Notes under the pieces: model-generated
Told to the model about the DNA's origin: nothing
Seen by the model: only the letters and a program-made list of their open reading frames with translations
The model's database searches: none
DNA from: VXYL01 sp965199875
GTDB lineage: Bacteria; Pseudomonadota; Gammaproteobacteria; Pseudomonadales; Azotimanducaceae
DNA: 64,000 nucleotides
Assembly: GCA_965199875.1 (NCBI GenBank)
Contig: OZ241346.1
Coordinates: 4,455,353-4,519,352, forward strand
Direction: 5' to 3'
Part shown: positions 43,852-52,300 of the stretch, piece by piece
Layout of the letters: the number at the start of each line of letters is the position of its first letter
Numbering within the stretch: the first letter of the stretch is position 1
Program-made: the position numbers and the translations under genes

Positions 43852-46800
43852 ATGACACACGCCCAAGCGTCCTTTCCTCGCACAGCCCGTCGAGCGTCTC
43901 GGCGGCAAGATGGTGTGCTCCGGCCACCCCGCACCTGCCGCTGGCGGCGGGCGGCGCTTGCGGGTGCGCTGCTGTGGCCGGCGGCCGCCTTTGCTGAAAC
44001 GCCTTCCTCCTGTGCGCTCTTCGGTCCCGAGCGGACCGCGGAACTGGATTGGACCACCCGGCAGATGCCGGTGCCCGTCGTCGACGGCGTACTGGCGGAG
44101 AGGCTGAGGGCCTGTTTCGGCAAGGGCCCGTCCGAGCCGATCGTCCGCGGCGATCTGCACCGGCTGCGCGCCCTTCGGCACCAGGGCGACCATATGGACG
44201 CGATCGTCCGGCTGGACGGCTTGGAACTGGCCGCCAACCTGGAGGAGCTGCTGCTGCCGGACAACCAGGTCGTAGACTTGGGGCCGCTCGCTGGCCTGGC
44301 AGCGCTGAGGACCCTCGACCTGGCGCGCAACCAGGTAGTGGACGCCGCGCCGCTGGCCGCCGGCGCCAGTCGCGGTCCGGGCGTCGCTGTGAAGCTTGTC
44401 GGCAATCCGCTCGGCCGCGCATCCCTGGACGAGGCGCTGCCGCGTGTTGCTCAGTACGGCGTCGCGTTGGAGTTCGACCGGCCCGACGTGCTGCTCTTCC
44501 CGCACATTGGCGTGGGAATTGTGCGGATCATCAACCACAGCGCCCGCGATGGTGAAGTCGGGATGTTCGGACACGTCGGAGAGGACCGCCAGCTGCTGCC
44601 CGCGTTCGAGCTGGCCGCAGAGGCGGCGGTGAACTTCGAAAACGAGGATCTGCTGTACGGCAATCCACGCAAAGGGCTCGCCTGGAGTTTTGACGGACTT
44701 CCCAAACGGATCGAGTTCCGCACCGACCTCGACATCGAGGTGCTGGTCTACGCGCGCCACGGGGACGGTTTGCTCACGGCGCTGCACGACGGGGCGCCCT
44801 TGCGGGACGGCCTGCCGCAGTTCGACACCGTCAATCCCGGGTCGAACCGCAACCAGGAGTCGCAGGTGTGGCTGGCAAGCCTGGACCCGGACCTGCACCG
44901 GGAGAGAGTCTTGCTGCGGGCGCGCGACGACGCTGGTGCGAGGGGCGAGGCCACGGTGTGGATGCCGCGAACTAGGAAATTTTACGACGCGGCGAGACTG
45001 GAGGCGGCCGGTCTCGGCGACGGAACCGGCAAGTGGCGCATCGAGACGTTTAGGCTTTGGGGCGCGGGGTTGTACAAGGGCTGGAGCTTGCTGCATCACC
45101 GGCATGTCGACTACGTTCTGAGCAATCTCTCCACCCGGCCGCACCGCTTGGAGGCGCCGCTGTTTCCGGCGGCGGGGGACCGGCGGCGCGAAGGCTTCGT
45201 CCGGGTTGCGAACCACTCGGGCGACGCCGGCGCGGTGCGCATCTTCGCGGTGGACGACGCCGGCGACGCCCGCGAGCCGGTGGAGCTGGCGCTGGCGGCG
45301 CGGCAGACCCGGCACTTCAGCTCCCGCGACCTGGAGGCGGGCAACCCGGAGAAGGGCCTCTCGGGCGGCGTCGGCGCCGGCGCGGGCGACTGGCGGCTGC
45401 GCTTCGAATCGGATCTGGACATCGTGGCGCTCACCTACGCGCGCGACGCGAGCGGAATCGTGACGTCGATGCACGACGTGGCGCCGAGCGGCCTGGGCCG
45501 GCATCGAGTGGCGACCTTCGCCCCGTCGAACCTGCCGACGGCTTTCTACGGCTTCGCTCCGCGGAGCCTGCTGCGCATCGTCAACGTCGGAACCGCGGCG
45601 GCCGAGGTGGAGGTGAGCGGAACCGACGATCTGGGCCGGCCCGGCGCTGGCGTGGTGCGGCTGGCCGTGCCGGCGGGGGCGGCGACGACGCTGACGGCGG
45701 CGCAGCTGGAGGAGGGCGGGGCGGAGCTGTCCGGCCGGCTGGGCGACGGCGAGGGGATGTGGCGGCTGTCGGTGAAGTCGGCCCAGCCGCTGCGGGTGAT
45801 GAGCCTGATGGAGAGCGGCGCCGGGCGGCTGACGAACATCTCCACCGCCATGCGCGGGCCGCCGGGCGACGCGGACGGCGACGGGGCGCCGGACCATGCC
45901 GACATCGACGACGACAACGACGGCATCGCCGACGCCTGGGACGCGCTGCCGTACGACCCGGCCGAGAGCGTGGACACGGACGGCGACGGGATCGGCAACC
46001 TGGCGGACAACGACGACGACGGCGACGGCGTGGAGGACGCGTTCGACGCGCGGCCCCTCGACGCTTCGGGGCATGAGCCGCGAGACGTTGCCGATCTTCG
46101 CCACTACCGCTTCGTGGGCGAACACTGGTCGGACAGGGCGTCCTGGTCGATGGCGGTTGCCGACGTCGACTGCGATGGCGCGCGCGAAGTCGTCATCGGT
46201 GCGCCAAGCCACGTCGGCGGCGAGCACATCAGGGCCTGGTCCTACCCCGGTGCCGTCTATCTGGTGTCGGCGGCGGACCTGCCGGCCGCGGATGCCGCCG
46301 ACGGCCGGGCCGACGGCATCGTCTACCTGGGAAGAGTCGCTGCCGAGCCGCGGTCGTGGAAGCTGGTGGGCAACACCGACAGTTGGCGGCTAACGCACCG
46401 ACCGTCGCACTATCTCGGCACGAGCGTGGCGCCGGCGGGCGACATCAACGGAGACGGCTGCGACGACCTCCTTCTGGGCGGCAGGGCGCGCAACGGCTTT
46501 GCCGGTTCGGCATACCTGGTGTCCGCCATGGATCTTCCCGCCGCCGACCGGGCGGACGATGACGCGGACGGCGTCGTCGACATTCGCCTCTTGGTGGAGC
46601 AACCCGGCTCCTACGAGTTCCTCGGGGAGAGGGGCGGCGACGAGTTGCTCGCTGTGTTGGACGGCGACAACGCCGGCGTGGCGGTGGCGGGCGTGCCCGA
46701 CTGGGATGGCGATGGTTTTGACGAGATCGTCGTCGGCGCGTCGTGGTACTCCGCCACGGAAGGCGTCGGCGAGGACGGCGACCGCCGAGGCGCCGCCTAT

Positions 46801-49077
46801 CTGCTGGCGCGCCGTGATTTCGCGGCCATGGACGCCGCCGACGGCGACGTTGACGGAACCATAGGGCTGGCGTCCATCAAGCCGGAGCTGCGCTCTCGGC
46901 GGATCGTCGGTGCGCCGGGAGAGGGTTTGGGCTACTTCCTGGCGGTCGGCGAGTTCGACGGCGACGGCCAGCCGGACCTTGCGGTCGGCGGCGTGCCCGG
47001 CGCGCTCTATCTGCTTGCTGCGGCGGACATTCCGCTTCTCGACGCCGCCGACGGCACCGTGGACGGCACGGCGGACCTGGAGCGCGCTGCGCTCGGCGAC
47101 GCTTCGTGGCGGCTGTCGGGGCCCGACGCGGTCGACGCTGCCGCCGATTGGCGCATCGGGGACCTCTCGGTCGGGGACGTGGACGGCGACGGCGTCGACG
47201 ACCTCGTGGTGTCGGGCGGGCTCGGCGAAGACGACGACTACTTTGGCGACGACTGCTTCGTGTGCCCCGACATGAACAATCCAAGCTACTTGGTTGCTGC
47301 GTCCGCGCTGGACGCCGCCGACCGTGCGGATGGCGTGCGCGATCGCACCGTACGCTTCGAGCTGGCCGCGAAACAGGAAGGTTCTTTGCGGTTGGTGCTG
47401 GGAAATCCCCGCTGGGGCCCCAGTACGTTCAAATCAACCGTTGCGGACGTCGATGGCGATGGCCTTGCCGACGTGGTCTTCGCAGACGGCGGGGCCGAAG
47501 GAGGCGGCGGCGGGTGCCCTCGCTGGCAGGGCGCTGCCTGGCTGGTGTCGGGCTCGTACTTGAGGGGTCTCGACGCGACCGAATCGGCGATCGCCCTGGA
47601 AGCTCTCGAACCGGACGGCGCCGGGCTGTGGAAGTTCATCGGCACCGGCGGGGAACGGCTCGGCATCGGCAAGCCCTTGGCGTCCCGCTTGGATGGCGAC
47701 GGCGCGTTGGATCTGATCATCGGCTCCTACGGCGCCCGGGCGTACTGGCCCGGGTGTGAGCTAGGCCAGGGTTGGCACAGCCCTAGCCCTGGGACGGCCG
47801 TCGCGATGTCCACCGCCGTTCTCGGCGAAGCGGATGCCGCGGACGGCAGCGCGGACGGCGTGATTTACCTCGGTTCCCTCGTGGGCGAGTACAGCCCCAT
47901 TGTCAACAACTCCATCCAGGCCGCAACCAGCCAGTTCGACGAGAACATCGTCCTGATGGAGATCTCGGGAGAGGTCAACGCATTGCTGAGGCACGGTCTG
48001 CGATACCGGCAGCTTGGCCCAAAGCTCTACGAAATCTACGAGGACGCTTTCGACTATCTGATTTTCCTACCCAACATGACCGCCCATGTTCCCTACTGTG
48101 GTGTCTATTACGTCGCCCGCGTCCGCGACGATGTCCGGGGCACAGGCAGGGAAAGGTCGCGCCATGTGCGGATTCCCGGAACGGAAAAGTTGACGGGTAT
48201 AGTGGAGATTCCCAGTTACGGCTGCCTGGACTACCTGCTCCTGAACCACGAGATCATGCATACGTGGGCGAACTACGCGCTTCCGCAGCCGACCATAGTC
48301 GGGCCGCATCTGACGTTCACCAGCGCGAATGGCGTACTGGGCGGCTTCGACCGATCGAAGCTCGTGGACCTAGGCGATGGCCGATACGCTGTGGGCAGCT
48401 ATGATGCCTTCTACGGCTACGGTCCGGTCGAGCTCTACTTCGCCGGGTTCCTGCCCGCCGAGGAGGTGCCCGACATCTGGGTAGCCAGGGATGGCCGGTC
48501 GCGCGGCGAGGTCCACGACGAATACGGCGTAATAATCGAGGCGTCGCAGGTCGAGGAATGGTCGGTGGAACGGATCATCGAGGAACATGGCCCGAGGACG
48601 CCGACCGTCGCGGATTCCCAGAAGGCTTTTCGTGCCGCGTTCGTGCTGGTCGCGGACCGGGAGCATCCGTTCGAACAGGAGGTGCTCGAAGAGCTCAGCA
48701 CGTTTCTGCGCGGCTTCTCGAACCCTGCGGACGACGAGGACGACGAGACGTACAACTTCTACGAGGCCACGGGCGGACGGGCGACGTTCGCGACCGGCGA
48801 CCTGACGCGGTGGCGCAAGCCGGGCGCGGAGGCGTCGCTTGCCGCGACCGCCCGCGCCTTCGACGTCCGCCCCTTCGCCGCCAGCCGCAGCCCTCGCCCC
48901 TTCGTCGCCAGCCACGGCTCGCCCCGCTTCGGCGGCGCGATCAAGGCAAACCCCCACCTCCTCTGCGGCGCCGAGCACGGCCCCGGTGCCGCCGAGTCGG
49001 CAGCGCTCGGCCGCGCCGACGGCCCGCCACCGCGACTCGCCGAAGATCTCCCTGGCCCGTACCCCACGCACCCGTAG
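43852..49077 (+). CDS. secreted LRR / ABAB / TSP3 / FG-GAP protein with HEIMH protease-like domain, copy 1
   Basis: The 1741-residue protein has a signal peptide (ALAGALLWPAAAFAETP, about residues 35-51). A GTG at 43915 would give a more usual signal length. Next come a short LRR block (LEELLLPDNQVVDLGPL) at about 95-190, the ABAB module (about 210-668) and TSP3 calcium repeats (DGDGAPDHADIDDDNDG, about 670-740). Seven FG-GAP repeats with DxDxDG loops follow (about 745-1305), consistent with an integrin-alpha-like seven-bladed propeller. The C-terminal domain (about 1320-1741) contains LLLNHEIMHTWANY with H1466, E1467 and H1470, a candidate HExxH zinc site. A third ligand is not assigned. Extracellular calcium-dependent binding and possible proteolysis are inferred. 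Confidence 0.85.
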   Translation: MTHAQASFPRTARRASRRQDGVLRPPRTCRWRRAALAGALLWPAAAFAETPSSCALFGPERTAELDWTTRQMPVPVVDGVLAERLRACFGKGPSEPIVRGDLHRLRALRHQGDHMDAIVRLDGLELAANLEELLLPDNQVVDLGPLAGLAALRTLDLARNQVVDAAPLAAGASRGPGVAVKLVGNPLGRASLDEALPRVAQYGVALEFDRPDVLLFPHIGVGIVRIINHSARDGEVGMFGHVGEDRQLLPAFELAAEAAVNFENEDLLYGNPRKGLAWSFDGLPKRIEFRTDLDIEVLVYARHGDGLLTALHDGAPLRDGLPQFDTVNPGSNRNQESQVWLASLDPDLHRERVLLRARDDAGARGEATVWMPRTRKFYDAARLEAAGLGDGTGKWRIETFRLWGAGLYKGWSLLHHRHVDYVLSNLSTRPHRLEAPLFPAAGDRRREGFVRVANHSGDAGAVRIFAVDDAGDAREPVELALAARQTRHFSSRDLEAGNPEKGLSGGVGAGAGDWRLRFESDLDIVALTYARDASGIVTSMHDVAPSGLGRHRVATFAPSNLPTAFYGFAPRSLLRIVNVGTAAAEVEVSGTDDLGRPGAGVVRLAVPAGAATTLTAAQLEEGGAELSGRLGDGEGMWRLSVKSAQPLRVMSLMESGAGRLTNISTAMRGPPGDADGDGAPDHADIDDDNDGIADAWDALPYDPAESVDTDGDGIGNLADNDDDGDGVEDAFDARPLDASGHEPRDVADLRHYRFVGEHWSDRASWSMAVADVDCDGAREVVIGAPSHVGGEHIRAWSYPGAVYLVSAADLPAADAADGRADGIVYLGRVAAEPRSWKLVGNTDSWRLTHRPSHYLGTSVAPAGDINGDGCDDLLLGGRARNGFAGSAYLVSAMDLPAADRADDDADGVVDIRLLVEQPGSYEFLGERGGDELLAVLDGDNAGVAVAGVPDWDGDGFDEIVVGASWYSATEGVGEDGDRRGAAYLLARRDFAAMDAADGDVDGTIGLASIKPELRSRRIVGAPGEGLGYFLAVGEFDGDGQPDLAVGGVPGALYLLAAADIPLLDAADGTVDGTADLERAALGDASWRLSGPDAVDAAADWRIGDLSVGDVDGDGVDDLVVSGGLGEDDDYFGDDCFVCPDMNNPSYLVAASALDAADRADGVRDRTVRFELAAKQEGSLRLVLGNPRWGPSTFKSTVADVDGDGLADVVFADGGAEGGGGGCPRWQGAAWLVSGSYLRGLDATESAIALEALEPDGAGLWKFIGTGGERLGIGKPLASRLDGDGALDLIIGSYGARAYWPGCELGQGWHSPSPGTAVAMSTAVLGEADAADGSADGVIYLGSLVGEYSPIVNNSIQAATSQFDENIVLMEISGEVNALLRHGLRYRQLGPKLYEIYEDAFDYLIFLPNMTAHVPYCGVYYVARVRDDVRGTGRERSRHVRIPGTEKLTGIVEIPSYGCLDYLLLNHEIMHTWANYALPQPTIVGPHLTFTSANGVLGGFDRSKLVDLGDGRYAVGSYDAFYGYGPVELYFAGFLPAEEVPDIWVARDGRSRGEVHDEYGVIIEASQVEEWSVERIIEEHGPRTPTVADSQKAFRAAFVLVADREHPFEQEVLEELSTFLRGFSNPADDEDDETYNFYEATGGRATFATGDLTRWRKPGAEASLAATARAFDVRPFAASRSPRPFVASHGSPRFGGAIKANPHLLCGAEHGPGAAESAALGRADGPPPRLAEDLPGPYPTHP

Positions 49078-49091
49078 AGCGTCGCCTGCTT

Positions 49092-49304
49092 GAACGGCCA
49101 GGCTGGCTTGGGCTGGGCAAAGAGGAAGCCTAGGAAGGCGTGGGATCAGCGCCAGTACAGGAACCTGGCCGACTCCGTGGAGTCGCCGGAACACGGTGAA
49201 GGTGCTGCTGTTCTTCGACATCGGCGGCTCCAACTGGACGCGCACGTGAAGATCTGCGAGGACTGTGCGGCGTCGCGGCATCCTCGGGCGGGATGGCGTA
49301 TAGT
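49092..49304 (+). pseudogene. eroded copy of the VWA gene and downstream promoter region, first remnant
   Basis: Three pieces are joined. 49092-49185 matches 40292-40391 of the VWA gene (GTGGGATCAGCGCCAGTACA). The next piece matches 40530-40609 (AAGGTGCTGCTGTTCTTCG, the MIDAS strand). The last matches 41073-41125, downstream of the intact gene (TGTGCGGCGTCGCGGCATCC). The junctions fall at short shared words: GGAG, GCGAGGA and GCCG. No open frame survives. Confidence 0.88.
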
Positions 49305-49379
49305 GCCGAACACCCTTGGGGTACCCCGGGGTACCTCGCCGGGCGGGTGACCAATCTAGCGGGGTGCCGAACGAACGCG

Positions 49380-52300
49380 ATGACACACGCCCAAGCGTCC
49401 TTTCCTCGCACAGCCCGTCGAGCGTCTCGGCGGCAAGATGGTGTGCTCCGGCCGCCTCGCACCTGCCACTGGCGGTGGGCGGCGCTTGCGGGTGCGCTGC
49501 TGTGGCCGGCGGCCGCCTTTGCAGAAACGCCTTCCTCCTGTGCGCTCTTCGGCCCGGAGCAGACCGCGGAACTGGACTGGGCGACCCGGCTGATGCCGGT
49601 GCCCGTCGTCGACGGCGTACTGGCGGAGAGGCTGAGGGCCTGTTTCGGCAAGGGCCCGTCCGAGCCGATCGTTCGCGGCGATCTGCACCGGCTGCGCACC
49701 CTTCGGCACCAGGGCGACCATCTGGACGCGATCGTCCGGCTGGACGGCTTGGAACTGGCCGCCAACCTGGAGGAGCTGCTGCTGCCGGACAACCAGGTCG
49801 CGGACCTCCGGCCGCTCGCTGGCCTGACGGCGTTGAGGACGCTCGACCTGTCCCGCAACCAGGTGGCGAATGCCGCGCCGCTGGCCGACAGCGCCTGGCA
49901 CGGCCCGGGTGCCGACGTGAATCTGCGCGGCAATCCGCTGGGCCGCGCATCCTTGAACGAAGTGCTGCCGCGCATTGCGCGACACGGCGTCGCGCTGGAG
50001 TTCGACCGGCCCGATGTATTGCTGTTCCCGTCCGGCGCTGCCGAGGGGCTTCTTCGGATCATCAACCATAGCGCCGACAGCGGCGAAGTCAAGATGTTCG
50101 GATTCATCGGAGAGGGCAGCCAGTTGCTCCCCGCGTTCGAGTTGGCCAGCGGTGCGGCGGTGAACTTCTCCACTCGGGATCTGACGGCCGGCAATTACGC
50201 AAAGGGGCTCGCCTGGGGCTTCTCCGGAGTTCCCCATCGGATCGAGTTCCGAACGGACCTCGACATCGAGGTGCTGGTCTACGCACGCGCCGGAAACGGT
50301 TTGCTGACGGCGCTGCACGCCGCGGCGCCTTCGCGCCGCGGCGGCCTGCCCCAGTTCGACACCGTCAATCCCGGGTCGAACCGCAACCAGGCGTCGGTGG
50401 TGCGGCTGCAAGCGCTGGAGCGGGGTTACCTCGGCAGGTATTTTTTGCTGCAGGCCCACGACGACGCCGGCGTGCGGCGCGAGGTCCGCGTGTTGGCGTT
50501 CGACAACAAGCCGAACCGGTTCTCCGCGACGGAGCTGGAGGAGGCGGGCCTCGGCAACGGAACCGGCAAGTGGCGCATCGATACGCTTAGAGTTGGGGGA
50601 GGCGAGGCGTCCTACAAGGGCTGGAGCCTGCTGGAAACCCCTGGCGGGGATCTGAGCAACCTTTCGACCCGGCCGCACCGCTTGGAAGCACCGCTGTTTC
50701 CGGGCGCGGGGAACCCGCAGCGGGAGGGCTTCGTCCGGGTTGCGAACCACTCGCACGCTGGCACGGTGCGCATCTTCGCGGTGGACGACGCCGGCGTCGC
50801 CCGCGAACCGGTGGAGCTGGCGCTGGCATCGCGGCAGACGCGGCACTTCAACTCAGGCGATCTCGAGGCGGGCAACCCGGAGAAGGGCCTGTCGGGCGGC
50901 GTCGGCGCGGGCGCGGGCGAATGGCGGCTGCGCTTCACGTCGGATCTGGACATCGTGGCGCTCACCTACGCGCGCGACGCGAACGGAGTCGTGACGTCGA
51001 TGCACGACGTGGCGCCGAGCGGCCTGGGCCGGCATCGGGTGGCCACCTTCGCCCCGGCGTCGAACCTGCCGACGGCTATCTCGAGCTTCGCTCCGCGGAG
51101 CCTGCTGCGCATCGTCAACGTCGGAACCGCGGCGGCCGACGTGGAGGTGGGCGGAACCGACGATCTGGGCCGGCCCGGCGCTGGCGTGGTGCGGCTGGCC
51201 GTGCCGGCGGGCGCGGCGACGACGCTGACGGCGGCGCAGCTGGAGGAGGGCGGGGCGGAGCTGTCCGGCCGGCTGGGCGACGGCGAGGGGATGTGGCGGC
51301 TGTCGGTGGAGTCGGCCCAGCCGCTGCGGGTGATGAGCCTGATGGAGAGCGGCGCCGGGCGGCTGACGAACATCTCCACCGCCATGCGCGGGCCGCCGGG
51401 CGACGCGGACGGCGACGGGGCGCCGGACCATGCCGACGTCGACGACGACAACGACGGCATCGCCGACGCCTGGGACGCGCTGCCCTACGATCCGGCCGAG
51501 AGCGTGGACACGGACGGCGACGGGATCGGCAACCTGGCGGACGACGACGACGACGGCGACGGCGTGGAGGACGCGTTCGACGCGCGCCCCCTCGACGCTT
51601 CGGGGCACGAGCCGCGAAACGTCGCCGACCTCCGCCGCTACCGCTTCGTGGGCGAGCATTCGTCCGATCGGGCGTTCTGGTCGATGGCGGTTGCCGACGT
51701 GGACTGCGACGGCGCGAACGAGGTCGTCGTCGGCGCGCCAAGCCACGTCGGTGGCGAGCACCGCGAAAGCCAGTACGACCCCGGTGCCGTCTATCTGGTG
51801 TCGGCGGCGGACCTGCCGGCCGCGGATGCCGCCGACGGCCAGGCCGACGGCGTCGTCTACCTGGGAAGAATCGCCGCCGAGCCGGGGTCGTGGAAGCTGG
51901 TGGGCGACAGCAAGAGGGGGTTCGGAGCGGCCCGGCACGCGCACTACCTCGGCGGGAGCGTGGCGCCGGTGGGCGACATCAACGGAGACGGCTGCGGCGA
52001 CCTGCTTGTGGGCGGCCGGGCGTACAACGACTTCGCCGGGTCGGCATACCTGGTGTCCGCCTTGGATCTGCCCGCCGCCGACGGCGCCGACGGCGGCGTG
52101 GACGGCATCGTCGACGTTCGCCACTTGGCCGAACAGCCCGGCTCCTACGAGTTCCTCGGGGAGAAGCGTCGGGACAATGCGGGAAACGCGGTGGCCGGCG
52201 TGCCGGACTGGGACGGCGACGGCTTCGACGAGCTGGTCGTCGGCGCGTCGTGGCACTCCGGCACGGAGGGCGCTGGCAGCGGCGGCGACCGCCGAGGCGC

